A DNA stretch of 64,000 bases from Ilyonectria destructans (Eukaryota > Ascomycota > Sordariomycetes > Hypocreales > Nectriaceae), in assembly GCA_020740775.1 (NCBI GenBank), contig JAHEWK010000003.1, forward strand, positions 124,001 to 188,000, given 5' to 3'. Below, one piece after another: positions 32,648-45,726 of this stretch. The notes below the pieces were generated by a model. That model was not told the origin of the DNA, did no database searches, and was given only the letters and a program-made list of their open reading frames with translations. Both the position numbers and the translations under genes were made by a program. Position 1 is the first letter of the stretch, and each line of letters starts with the position of its first letter.

Positions 32648-35600
32648 ATGGGCGACGCGATTCTTAACGAGAAGCCGCTAACAAACGGCTACCATGATGT
32701 GCCCGGCACCACGGGCGACGATAGCCTTGAAGCTATCGCCATCGTGGGATTGAGTTGTAGATACCCTGGTTCATCAAACCCTCAGAAGCTATGGACCAAT
32801 CTTGCGACCGGTACCTCGGCCTGGTCCAAAGGTCCGCAGAAGCGGTTCAATATGGAGGCATTCTATGATCCTAATAACAGCACTGCGAGCGTGGTAAGTT
32901 GACATTGTCCGAGTCTATGCTCTCGCTTGTTTCTCATTTATCATTTCTCTTATTCATATTGGTGATGCTTCGATACGGGCGGAGAGCCTTGCGCTCGTCA
33001 TGTAGTTGATCTATTTAAGCTAACCTGTCAATTACAGACAAACACCAACGGCGGCCACTTCCTTGACGAAGATATCGCCGCCTTCGATGCCCCATTCTTT
33101 GGTATTCACGCTGTTGAGGCCAGGGTAAGTCTACTACTAGCCTGTCAATCTCCAAATGCATTTTCTCATCGTGTTAGGCCATGGACCCGCAACAACGCAT
33201 GATGCTAGAGGTTGCATACGAGTCCTTTGAAAATGCCGGCATGACAACGGAGCAGCTGTGGTCTTCAAATGCGGGCGTGTACGTTGGGCAGTGGACTTCA
33301 GATTACGCTGAGGTCCTCTCCCGCGATACTGAGTACCCCGCCACCTATCACGTTACTGGATCAGGCCCTGCAATTACCTCAAACAGAATATCATACCAGT
33401 TCAATCTGCAGGGTCCTAGTTTGACTGTGGACACTGGCTGCTCCTCAAGTTTGGTTGCGCTGCATTTGGCGGTGCAGAGTCTCCGGTCCAAGGAAACCGA
33501 GATGGCATTCGTCGGTGGTGTCAACCTCCTGGCGGACCCGCAGCGTTTCACGTACCAGAGCAAGCTCAAGATGTTCTCCGTCGATGGAAAGTCCTTTGCC
33601 TTTGACCACCGCGCCAACGGCTACGGTCGAGGTGAGGGTTGCGGCGGTCTCGTGCTGAAGCCACTCTCCAAGGCGTTGCGAGATGGCGACAATGTGCGCG
33701 CCATCATCCGCAACACCGTCCTCAACCAAGACGGTCGAACCCCTGGCATCAGTGTGCCCAGCGGCGAGGCCCAGGAGAAGGCCATCCGAAAGGCCTACAA
33801 GGACGCAGGACTGGATCTCAGTGTCGACTACGTTGAGGCTCACGGTACCGGTACTGCCGTTGGTGATCCCATCGAGGTAGAGGCTATCGCCTCGGCTCTG
33901 TCCAAGGACCGCAACCCCAACAATAAACTCCCCATCGGTTCTATTAAGGGCAACATTGGCCACACCGAAAGTGCTGCCGGTGTTGCGGGCCTCATCAAGG
34001 CCGTTCTCATGCTTGAAAAGGGCTCTATCCCGCCTCAAGTCAACTTTGAGAAGCCCAACGAAAAGATTTTGGTTGATGATTGGAACTTAAAGGCAAGTCA
34101 TCCATTTTACCCTCAATACATGCCTTCGTTTTTATAGGGCTAACCAGTCTTCAGATTAACTCCGAGTTAGAGTCTCGCGCGCTTAATCGAATTTCCGTCA
34201 ACAGGTATGTTCTCATTAGTCGCTTGCCCATTCACGTTTCTGACTTGTGCCCCGTAAAGCTTCGGTTATGGCGGTACCAATGCTCATGTCATTGTCGAAA
34301 ATGCGAAGCATCTTCAGCCCGCGGTGGAAACTCAGCCTGCAGCCACCGTGGATGTCCAGCCCCGCGTCTTCATCATCAGCGGTGCGAGCGAGAACAGCTG
34401 CCAAAGCTTTGCGACCACCCTCGCAGAGTTCGTGTCAGTGACCTCCACCTCCATCACTGACAAGCGCTGGATGGACCGGCTCGCCTACACTCTGAACAGG
34501 CGAACCAAGCACAGGCATCGCGCGATTGTTGTTGCTGAGACTCCCGAGGTTCTGGTTTCAAGCCTTCAGGCCATCGCCGAGCAGCCCGTGGCTGCCAACA
34601 CGGGCGATATGAAGACCAGAATTGGCTACGTTTTCAGCGGCCAAGGTGCTCAGTACTTTAACATGGGACGCGAACTCATTAATGTCTGGCCTGAGTTTAC
34701 CTCCTCCCTGAAGCGAGCCAATCGTCACCTCGCCAAGATGGGCTGCACTTGGGATGTTTTCACTGAACTCGAGCGAGACGCCAAGGAGACCCGCCTTGAC
34801 GAGCCGCGATTCGGACAGCCGCTCTCCACGGCCATCCAGCTGGCTCTGATCGATACTCTCTCTGCCCTTGGAATTGAGCCCACGGCGGTCGCTGGTCACT
34901 CCAGTGGTGAAATCGCTGCTTCGTACGCCGCTGGATACCTTTCATTTGAGAACGCCATGAAGGTATCGTATCACAGAGGCCGTCTTACCAGCCAGCTTCT
35001 CGACCGCGAAACGGATTTACAGGGCGGCATGATCGCCGTTGGAGCCTCCTCCAGGGTCGTCGATGGCTACATTGCGAGCCTTCAAGACTCTGAACGACTC
35101 ACTGTCGCCTGTTACAATAGTCCCTCGAGTGTGACGGTCTCTGGAGACATGCCCGCCATCCAGGAGCTGAGCAAGCTGCTAGAAGAGGAGTCCGTCTTCA
35201 ACCGTGTTCTTCGCACACGGGGAGCGGCATACCACTCTGACCAGATGCGTCGAATTGAGGATGAATACCGCGAGGCACTGGAAGGACTGGAGGTGGAGAC
35301 GTCCGAGACTGGCGTCACCATGGTCTCATCCTTGACCGGATCTCCCATCGAGGATGCCCACGAGCTCAACGAGGAGTACTGGTGCAGCAACCTCGTTTCT
35401 CCCGTATACTTTGAGGACGCCCTGTGGGGTCTGTGCCAAGCCGATGATGGATCTGCCAACGTAGACATGGTTCTGGAGATTGGCCCGCACTCGACACTTG
35501 AGGGCCCCGTGAAGCAGACCATCCAGACGTTCGAGGGAGACGCCAGCGGCGTCAAGTACGTCAACACGCTTAAGAGGAAGGTCTCGGCCTCCAAGGCCCT

Positions 35601-38600
35601 TCTCGGCTGCTTGGGCCATTTGTTCAGCGACGGCGTCGACTTCGACTTCCACTACGCCAACGGTGGATTCGAGGACGAGATGTTGACGCTGATGGCCGAG
35701 GCGCCACCCTACGCTTTCGACCACGAGCAAACTTACTGGCACGAGAGCAGAGTGTCCAAGGAGTACACTCAACGTCAGTTCCTCCCCCACGAGCTGATCG
35801 GCAACCTCTCCGCCGATGTCAACCGCCTCGAGCCTCGCTGGCGACGAATCTTGACGCTCAAGGAGCTTCCCTGGTTGCAGAACCACGTCATCCAAGGCCA
35901 ATGCGTCTTCCCTGCCGCTGGCTACCTTGCCATGGCGCTCGAGGGAATGCGACGCTTCAAGAAGATGAGCGAGCCTGCCATCGAGATTGAGGGCTACACC
36001 TTCCGCAGCATCAACATCGGCAAGGCCTTGGTCATCAGCCAAGATTCAGCTGACGAGGTCTGCCTCTCCATCCGACCTGAGCCTCGGTCAGCTCGCGGCT
36101 CGTCGAGCTCATGGATGGAGTTCCGAATCTTCACCGTTGCGTCGGGTAATAGCTGGAACGAACACTGCCGTGGTCTCATCAATGTGACGACCATTGACGG
36201 CAACGAAGCTCACAATGCCAAGGCCTCCGACCTGGCCAGCTTCCAGAGGGATGTCCAGGGGGCGATTGAGAACAGCCAGCAGAGCGTCAGTCCTCAAAAG
36301 TTTTACTACCTCAGCCGAGATATCGGCCTCGACTGGAAGTCACCTTTCGACAACGTCGTTGAACTCAAGCTCGGTGACAGTACTTCGGTCGGCAAGGTCC
36401 AGTGCCCTGATGTGGGCTCGGAAACTACCAGCCTCGGCGAGCCTAAATACGTCGTCCATCCTGGTACCCTTGATTCGGCCCTGTTCCACGGCTTGTGCTC
36501 CATCCTGCTCTTAAAGAACGGCCTCAAGTCTCCTGCTGTGCCTACCTTTATTCAAGATCTCTACATCTCGGCCAAGTATTCCGAGGTGCAGGGTTCTCAG
36601 CTCACCTGCTATTCCACAAGAAAGGAAGGTCATTTCACCTTTGACGTGGGTGTGAGCGAAGGCTCCGGAGCCAATGAACGAGTCGTGGTGCGGGCTGAAG
36701 GTGTCACTGCTACTCAGCTCCCTGGAGATGTCATCCTGTCCAGCTCTCGCGAGCTTGTCCACCAGATCGAATGGGTCACTTACACAGAAGACATGACACC
36801 AAAGCACGTCGGAGAGTTGTGCAGTTCGGTCGTCACTCGGAACTCTGTTGAGGGACACAACAAGCATCTTGATGCACGGGTGTTGTCGCACATTCAGCGC
36901 GCAATCAAGGCCCTGCCACTAAGCCAGGTGTCCGAAGAGCACCACCGTCATTGGTATGACTGGATGCAGTCCCATGCCACTGACAAAATCGATGTCTCAA
37001 AGATGGGAACTCATGGCTTGAACCAGGATCTAGAGGGCGAAGCAGAGGCCATCAGCAGAATCGGCGACAACCTCGTTGATATCCTCCGTGGCAAGACCGA
37101 GCCTTTGGCACTCCTACAAGATGGCGGGCTGCTCTCTTCGCTGTACTCCAACGAGCGCTGCCAGCGCTGCTACAGCCAGATGTCCGCCTACGTCAGCGAA
37201 CTTGTCAAGCAAAAGCCTGGCATGAAGGTGATTGAGATTGGTGCTGGAACAGGTTCTGCTTCCGAGCCCATGCTGAAGGCCATGTGCCCTGATGGCAGGA
37301 GACTCATCTCTCGATATGACTTTACCGATATTTCTCCCAGCTTCTTCGAGACTGTCAAGGGACGTCTCGCTGACTTTTCGGATGTTGTCAACTATCGCGT
37401 GCTGGATGTTGAGCAGGATCCCACTACTCAGGGTCTAGAGGAAGGGTCTTATGATCTTGCTATCGCTTGTAACGTCATTCATGCCACCAGTTCGATCGGC
37501 GAGTCTCTGGATCGTGTGAGAGCTCTTCTCCGCCCCGGTGGTGTCCTGCTCCTCATGGAGATCACCAAGGATGCGCTGTACTACAACTTGGTGTTCGGGT
37601 CTCTCCCAGGCTGGTGGGCGGGTGACAAGGAAGGCAGACGCATGTCGCCGCTCATTCCTGACTCGGAGTGGAACACTACGCTCACTTCGCATGGCTTCAA
37701 CAAGCCCATGGCTACGTTCAAGGATTATGAAGAATCCAGCGGAGGCACGCTCAGCGTCTTCCTCGCTACCACGACGCCAGCCTATCCCAAGTCGCTGGTT
37801 CACCAGGTGCAGGTCATTACCGACAAATCGAAGACCAGCGAGATCTCAGGCCTTGTGGATACTTTGAGCGTCTCTCTGGGTGCCCAAAACGTCTCCTCCT
37901 CGGACCTCATGGCTCCGACTACTTCTGAAGGCATCACCGTCTTCCCTCCGGAAGTTTGCGAAGCCTTCATCGAAGACGTGGACCCAAAGTCATGGGACAG
38001 CTTCAAGAATCGCCTCCTGACTTCCAAGGCCGTCCTTTTCATCACCAGGGGCGCGACCCGAGACTGCAAGCGACCGCGAGGCGCCATGCTGACCGGTTTT
38101 GCGCGCAGTTTCAGGATTGAGCACCAGGACATCCGAATGGTCAACGTTGACTTTGACCTGGATACAGACGTGGCCACCTGCCGAGAATTGGTGGCAAAGG
38201 TCCTGAAGAGCCCGTCATTTGATCTGGAGCAGAATGACGCAGACGTGGAACATGAGTTCTCTGAGCACCAGGGCCAACTCTACGTTCCCCGTGCATTCCA
38301 AGAGAAGACAATTGGCAACCATGTCCGTGACTCCAACGGCCAGTCCAAGCCCGAGATGGCTTCGTTTGTGGACAACGATCGCACTTTGGTCGCACAGACC
38401 GAGGTCGCCGGTCTCCTCGACACCTTGCGATGGAAGGACGATGAGAATTCCGGGCCTCCTGGTCCTGATGAGATCCAGATTGAGCTTCGGGCCGCCAGTA
38501 TCAACTTCAAGGACGTCCTCATCGCCGCTGGCCAGCTCGAGGGCGTCACTGAGATGCGAAACGACTGCGCCGGTATCGTGACGCACGTCGGCATCAACAT

Positions 38601-40645
38601 GATGGACCGCTTCAGGAAGGGCGACCGCGTGTGCTGCTATTACTCCCGGTCATACACCAATCGGCCTCGTGTCCACGGTGACTGCTGTGCCGTGATCCCC
38701 GAGCGTCTCAGCTTTGAGGAGGCCGCCTCGTTGCCCATTGTGTGGGCTACAGTGTACTACTCGCTCATCCACAAGGGCCGTTTGGCCAAGGGCGAGAGCG
38801 TCCTCATCCACTCGGCCGCCGGTGCAGTCGGCCAGGCGGCGATTATCTTGGCCCAGCACATCGGCGCCGAGGTCTTCGTCACCTGCGGCAGCGCTGACAA
38901 GAGGAAGTTCCTCACAGAGACGTATGGCATCTCCGATGACCACATCTTCTCCAGCAGGACGACGGCGTTTGGCAAGGCCGTCCGCGACATGACTGGCAAG
39001 GGAGGTGTCGATGTAGTCCTCAACTCCCTGGGTGGCGACGTGTTCCGCGAGTCGTGTAACACGGTTGCGCCCTACGGTCGCTTCGTCGAGATTGGCCGAA
39101 AGGAGTTCCTCGATGACATGCTGATGCCGGCCAAGTTCTTGCTCAAGAACATCACCTTCGCCTACGTGGATCTGGCTCTCCTCATTGACGACAACAAGCC
39201 TCTTGTTGGCCAATTGCTGCAAAACGTCATGGATCTCATGTCGTACGGCGCTATCCGCCCAACTTCCATCACCACCATGCCCATATCAGAGATCGAAGCA
39301 GCGTTCCGCCACATCCAGGCAGGAAAGCACATTGGTAAGGTTATTTTGAAGGTTGAAGACGACCAGCAGGTCAAGGTAAGTTCACCGTCCTTTCTGTCCA
39401 GGGCAGCGCTGATATCAAGCAGATTGTACCACCCGCGCCCGCACCCGCGCAACTGAAGCACGATGGTGCCTATCTTGTAATTGGTGGCCTGGGTGGCCTT
39501 GGAAAGGGCATTGTGCGATGGATGGGAGCTCACGGAGCTCGACGCATCATCGCAGTGTCCCGATCCGGTACCTGTGACGATGAAGCCGTGGCGGTTATCC
39601 AGGATATGCGCGGCCAAGGCGTCTCTGTCGAGATCGAGCGATGCGACATTACCTCGCTTCCGGCGGTCGAGGCCCTCGTTAAGAAGATTGAGCGTGGCCA
39701 GAATGCCTCGCCTATTCGCGGAGTCATTCAATCAGCCATGGTGGTCAAGGTACGTTGCGGCTATGCGGCACACCGTTACAGTCACAATTGATCGTATTGC
39801 TAACATTACCGATCTTGCAGGATACGAGATTTGACAACATGGAGTATGATCAGTGGTACGCCACCCATCGCCCCAAGACCAAGGGAACGTGGAACTTGTA
39901 CACGGCACTGCCCAAAACGATTGATTTCCTTGTCATGATGTCCTCGGCCGTCGCCATCAGTGGTAACGCTGGCCAAACCAACTATGCCGGAGCTTGTACT
40001 TACCAGGACGCCCTGGCGCACTTCCTTCGCACCCAGGGGCTTCCGGCCTACTCTATTAATGTCGGCGCTGTTGCCGATAGCGGTTTTGTGGCCGAGAACC
40101 CTGAAGTTGCCGCGGCATTGCGACGAAAGGGCTTCGGTACTATTGCTACTAAGGAAATGCTGGCTACTCTCAACTATGTCTTGGCAAACACCGCGACCTT
40201 CCAGGTCGACGACTGCCAGTGTGTCATTGGTCTCGTTCCCAAGGGCAACGAGCCTGGCCTGCGACCGGGTGTATGGGTCAATGACAGCAAGTTTAGACAC
40301 CTGTCACACCGGAACAACGGGTCACAGGAGTCATCGGATTCTGGCGAAGTCGGCGAGACCATCAGTTCCGCGCAGACGGCAGAGGAAGCCGTCAACCTCA
40401 TTTGCGAGGCCATCATCCAACAGCTTAGCAAATTGCTTGCTACGCCTGTCAAGTACCTGTCCGAGGATCGCAGCCTGGATGACTATGGCGTTGACTCTCT
40501 TGTTGCGGTGGAGCTCAGGAACTGGATCGGCGCCTTCTTGCAGGCGAATATTCCGCTCTTGGTTCTTCGCAAGACAACCAGTGTCAGGGAATTGGGAGGT
40601 CTTGTTGCCAAGGAATCTAGATTGGTGTCCGTGAAGCCCGAGTAA
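32648..40645 (+). CDS. Highly reducing iterative type I polyketide synthase
   Basis: Seven exons join in phase (32648-32893, 33038-33124, 33178-34092, 34155-34204, 34260-39375, 39423-39749, 39821-40645) for 2,521 residues. Domain order is KS-AT-DH-cMT-ER-KR-ACP. KS: Cys 198 in VDTGCSSSL (Gly where Ala is usual), His 333 in EAHGTGT, His 373 in GNIGHTESAAG. AT: GHSSGE near 646. DH: HVIQGQCVFP (His ~975) and HPGTLDS (Asp ~1171). C-methyltransferase: EIGAGTGS near 1425. ER: HSAAGAVGQA near 1954. KR: VIGGLGGLGKG near 2159 and Tyr ~2301 in QTNYAGA. ACP: Ser ~2472 in YGVDSLVAVEL. All parts look active, so a saturated, alpha-methyl-branched chain is expected. No release domain follows the ACP, so a thioesterase or ligase must act in trans. 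The third intron appears to start with GC (AAG/GCAAGT). Chain length cannot be read from sequence. Confidence 0.97.
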
Positions 40646-41588
40646 GTCGTAGCGGGACTTGTTGAACGGCTACAAGGCACAGAATGTATAAGCAGTGTGA
40701 TCTATGGCCGAATGGGTTCATGTTGTTTTAGTTTGATTTGATTTGATCTCAGTTAATTTAGTTTTGACATATTTTTCGTTTGCTTTTTTCATTTCAACAC
40801 AACGGTATTCTTTTCAGGGGACACAGGTTTCCCAGTCACTATTGATGTTTTTGGCCTGTTTGTATCTACATTACCTCCCCATGCGGTTTCATATAAAATA
40901 GCTTCAAAGCCACAATTTGCCACCCACGACCATGGCGGCGGTAATCATTTTGATCCGCATCATGCCTCCTTTACAGATCTAGTCTAGTTACTATGAAGAA
41001 AAGTGACAATAATTTCTTGGGTGGATCGTCAAAATCAAACTGGTGCCACCGCCTCGCAGCGGGCACTTCTCCTCCAATCGATCTATTCACAGAAAAGGGG
41101 CATCTGGCGTCTCGACCTCCCAGCGGGCCCTTCTCCGCTAAAGATTCATTCGCGTAATAGGGGCGAGGATCTGTGAAAATACCTCACCGTGGACGTGGGA
41201 TGACTCCCCGGGCGACCATCGTCACGTCTTCCGTTTCCGGGACGCCACGGAGGTGGTGTGAACGGCTGCAACGGGGACGTCAAGATCCTAGTCTGTCACC
41301 GAGATGGCCAAAAAGAGCAAGTGAGTAACTTGTTCAACACAAACCGGGCGCTTAGCGGCATCTGAATAGACTGACAGATCATGATTTGGGTGGTGAGATC
41401 AACAAGACCTGGTCTCCTCCTCTCATCTTCCGGCTTTTCCTACGGAGTTAATATGACGGGAGGATCGGCATGGCTTGGGATCAGAATGCACCACCCCAGT
41501 CACACATCGATACGTACCGACACTCTATGCATCTTGCAGACCACCCTTTGTCACTTCGAACCCCTCCTGCATATTCGAACCCCCTCCT

Positions 41589-41651
41589 GCATCTGCTGGT
41601 CCCCGGCGTGCATCTGCTGGTCCCCGGCGTGCATCTGCTGGTCCCCGACGT
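41589..41651 (+). repeat. Minisatellite, 3 x 21 bases
   Basis: Three head-to-tail copies of GCATCTGCTGGTCCCCGGCGT (41589-41609, 41610-41630, 41631-41651); the third differs by one base (GACGT). A partial related unit precedes it (CCTCCTGCATATTCGAA / CCTCCTGCATCTG). Confidence 0.95.
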
Positions 41652-42886
41652 GCATCACAATCCGGGACTTCCCTGCATGTCATTCCAGGCAGGCGGAAAT
41701 GTCCCCTGTTCATCTCAGTTGAGGAGGTGCAACAACTGAAGGGGGGGCAGATCTCGATTCCAAGTTAGTGGAAGGATTCATCTTTATTCCTCACGCCAAG
41801 GGACGTGGATAGCTTCGGTCAAAGCCGAAGTCGTCAACACTGCAGTTTTCGTTGAGTTTGCGGATCTGTAGACATTCCATTTCTCGTACAAAATCTATTT
41901 GCTTTGCTAAGCACTCTAAATAGTTGCTGACTGTCACATCGTCTACATAGTAGGTCCTCTCCAGTGGCTCAGCTGCTTTCATTATATCAGCTCAGCTCAG
42001 CTCAGCTCCGAATTGCGGAACGATCTGCGTTGGTGATCTGAACCTATCAGCTACTCACTTGGGCCGATTCACAACCATGGAGCTGGTGGCCTCTCGACGA
42101 ATGTGCAGCTACTGGACCACTTAACCCTATGCATCCCGCCCTTCACCGAAGTACCGGCGGCCGCTCGTCTCCAGAATCGCTTTACTCCTGGGACTTCTTA
42201 CATAAGCATCAAATGCTCTCGTGCCCAGATACTCGGTCTGACCTCGCTAGGATGCAAGTGTCGGCCGAGACTCCCATCTCGGCCTAAGCCTTTCCCCGTT
42301 GACTCTTCGGGTGTTCTGTCGGCGGCTTCCAATGCACGCTCCCGGATTCTAGAACATTTCTTCTCTACACTGCGGGCGTTTGCGTTTGGAGCGCATGCAG
42401 GCGGTGTGTGGTGGACTTCAGGAGGCAGGAACCTGACTTATCCCCTGCATTGTGCTTCCCGTCATGCTTCCCGTCATGGTTGCATTGTCTTGTCGGTATT
42501 CGATGGGCCAATCGGCTGGGCTGGAGACGTTCGTTCTAGAGTTTTCCATGGATGCTCCGAAGATTCCAAAACATCGGTACGAACCAACTCGTGATGGAGT
42601 TTACGAATGGCATCAGTTCAAACCACAACCACGTGCGATTTCGAAGACACATGCGTCACAGACCTACAGTAGTGGAGACTATACTTTGTCCAGATCCCTC
42701 GGTTCACTTAAACTTTGTCCCATGGTAAAACGTGATAAGAACTGTATCATTCGGACACTTGCACAGCGACCAAAACATCAGTGCGAACAAGACCAAACAG
42801 GCAATTAGCTCGTGGCAAAGGGCCCTAACAATTTACCTTTGCGCCTTTGAAATCACAGTGGGTCAGGAGAATGTGACGCCAAGACG

Positions 42887-42909
42887 CCCCCCCCCCCCCC
42901 CCCCCCCCC
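42887..42909 (+). repeat. Homopolymer C(23)
   Basis: Unbroken run of 23 C followed by GCGCGC. Such a tract is prone to slippage and sequencing error; its true length is uncertain. Confidence 0.9.
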
Positions 42910-44029
42910 GCGCGCACGGAGGCCTACAACCGTCCGCCATTGAACTCCACACGCAACACACACGCAAGACTACGACTGCTGCGCAGGGGAGGCCAGACCC
43001 TTGAGATCGCTTCGCCTCATTTCCCCTGCTGGTTCGATGCGAAGCGTAGTACGTAGTAGTAGAGCGCTGGGTCGGGCTTAGCCGCATGTGAGCGTTACAT
43101 TCTGGCCTGAGAGACTTTTGCTAGCAACAAGGGTGAGGCCAATGGCTTGAACAAGGAACTCGTATGATACGCTATGACCCTTAGCGGCACCGAGCAAGGC
43201 AGATAACACAAGCCCTATGAGACGAGGCTGGTGCCATCCCACAACTTCCCGGGACCGGGGTTGAACCCGCGGATAGGATTGGGGATCTACTAGCGGACCC
43301 ATGGCGGATTCGTCCCCGTTGCATACCTAGGATGGCCGCGTAGCGCCCAATCACAATGCTCAGCCGCGCCCAATGCCGTTGCTAACATAAGCCGCAGACG
43401 GGCCAGCTTATGGCTTGGAAATCCATCCGGAAGTAGTACGGCGAACGCCACGGCACTCGGAACTTATGATCGAGGATCGAGCATCCTGCAACGCCTCCTT
43501 CCTGGTAAGGCTAAGTGCTTAGGGGTGTTGTAGCAATGAGGACGGTACGCTTAGTAGAACCTTACTCCGGGAGCTAGGCAACGAATGAGGAGACCCAGCA
43601 GTGACGAGGGGTGGGCCCAGCACTAGCTGATCGAGGTCCCGATCCTTCTGCCTGCTACGCCTCCCTCCCTCCGTGGGGATATGAATCGCTTAGTGGGCTG
43701 CAGAATACACGTGCCAGAAGCCGTGGAGCGTGCGAGTACAGTCGAGCAAGTCTACATATCCAGGTGAGAGAGACTAGCGAGGCATACCCCTGAAGAGCTC
43801 CCACCAGGGTTGACGTGCCGAACCTACTACGTATTCCAGCAGACATATATCAAGAGTAACACGGGAGCATGCATAAGTGTGTTACCGTGTAATACCTCTT
43901 GGCCAACGATACCCGTTCGATTTACGATACCCGCCTGCATTTACGATAGCATTCTGCACGACAATAGGTCCTGGGGTGCACACTTCACACTTTAATACTC
44001 CCTTGTTTTTTTCTTGAACCTCCGGGAAG

Positions 44030-45726
44030 ATGGATGCGGTGCTACGGTACTCGATATCCAACGGCAGCGACGCTGGTGTCGACCCCAGCTGGGCCGACAT
44101 AAACGATCCTAAAGAAAAGAAAAAGGTCCAGAACAGGATCGCACAAAGAAGCTATCGTGCGTCGCGTTTCCACCTGCAATTGGCTTGAACAGCCGCATCT
44201 AACCATGACTAGGCCAGCGCATGAAGGCACGGCTCGAGAAACTCCAAGCCAAAGTCAACTACCACGAGCAGATGAATCTCGACAATACCCCCAGAGACGA
44301 CGACCTGCAAAATGGACAAGCACAACGGCAAGAACAACAACCACAACCACAACCACAACCACATCAGCTCCAGGGCAATCCAGAACCATACCACCCAGTC
44401 ACATTAGAGTCGTTGACGCCAGAGTCACCGGGCAGGCAGTCGATGCAACCGCAGGTGCTGCAATCCACATTTTACGACCATGCGACAGAAAAAGGCAACA
44501 AACCCATATACATGCAGCCCCAGCTCATGGATGACACACAGCAATTACCGCCGAACCGTTCCATGAGCGACCCAAACGCCAAGGCGTGCGACAAGCTCCC
44601 GATAGATTACATGCGGCTCCCGAAGCAGCAGATGGCGGACAAGCACCCGGCGACGACGCTCGCCGACCACAGTCCGCAGGATGACGGCGCGAGAATGAGT
44701 ACGTAACTGCAGATGACCTCACACACACTCTCACATTCAACATTTCGAGAGCCACAGACTGATGGGCGCAGACGGAGCAGTTGACCGCCACCAACTCTAC
44801 ACGCCAGAGCCAAATGACGTCATGGCCTTCAACCACCCGTTCGACATGTGGTCATTTGAGATGCTCCCACAGACGCGGCGCCAGCCCCAACAGCCGGCGC
44901 TAGGAGGTGAGCTACCACCACACGTCGGTGGCGGCGGCAGTAGCAACGGACTAGCAATGGACTCGTCCATGACGGACCTGTCGTCAGTGTCGCCGGCGCC
45001 CTCAGCCAAGCAGGGCCTGGACGAGCGACTGGAGTACGTGCTGAGCTGCACGCGCGCGGCGGGCTTCGAGAGCTTCGACACGCTGGTGACGGCCTACTAC
45101 AACGGCAACTTCGAAGACTCGTCGCCGCTGGCCATCGAGCAGCGGTTGAGCCGCAACCGGGGCCTGCCTAGCGTCGTCGCCGATGTGTTTCGCGACGCGC
45201 GCCGCTGGAGCGACTGGGAGCGCCGCGGCTTCGACGAGGAGCTGCTGAAGACGACCGAGAGCATGCTCGTGTCCGAGGGCGAGGACAGCCGGAGTTCCCT
45301 GGAGGGCGTGCTGAGCATGCTGTCGGCACCACCGAACGGCGGGGACGGCTCCGGCACGTCGGCGAGCCAGGCGCAGGCCACCCTGGCGATGAAGAAAGTG
45401 ATGCAGAACGAGGTAAGGCCAATTCCCGATTCCCCCAGTTCCCTTTCCCCCACCAGCGCTGCGCGCGCGACCGCCAAAATACAGGGCGGTGAGTGGACGG
45501 GCCGTAAAAGCCAAGACCAGAAGACCAGAGCGCTGACCAGGGGCTCCCCTTTTTTCCCAAACAGTTACCAAACCTCTGGGCGCTGATGATGGCATTCTCA
45601 GCAGAGCACAGGGATGTGTGGCAGCGGAACCGATCCAACACGGTGCTCGCCGCGATCCTGCTGCTGCGATATCCGGGCCGCATCCCCAACGACCAGCTCC
45701 TCAAGCTAGTGAGCGGGTGCCTCTGA
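44030..45726 (+). CDS. bZIP transcription factor, probable cluster regulator
   Basis: Four exons join in phase (44030-44156, 44213-44702, 44758-45412, 45565-45726) for 477 residues. The first intron splits the basic region; joined, it reads KKVQNRIAQRSYRQRMKARL, followed by a short leucine zipper start (LEKLQAKV). This is the usual fungal form in which DNA is bound by the N..AQR..R core. A Gln/Pro repeat (QQPQPQPQPH) lies near residues 75-85. The C-terminal half (DERLEYVLSCTRAAGFESFDTL... and WQRNRSNTVLAAILLLRYPG) resembles the tail of several cluster-encoded fungal bZIPs. It sits between the PKS and the transporters, so control of the cluster is plausible. The donor choice for exon 2 (GTAACT rather than the nearby GTACGT) is the one that keeps the frame. 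Confidence 0.9.

Larger units (their letters stand above)
40646..44029. other. Intergenic with low-complexity DNA
   Basis: About 3.4 kb between the PKS and the bZIP gene. I find no supportable gene; the short frames present overlap on both strands and resemble nothing. It contains a three-copy minisatellite (41589-41651), a CTCAG run near 41990-42010 and a 23-C homopolymer (42887-42909). Confidence 0.55.

Noticed and set aside
43201..43275. tRNA-like sequence with GGGGTTGAACCCGCGG
   Set aside because: The T-loop core GGTTCGAxxC is not met and no matching acceptor stem was found.
44814..44821. TGACGTCA, a perfect bZIP/CRE site
   Set aside because: It lies within coding sequence of the bZIP gene (reading N-D-V-M) and is probably coincidental.
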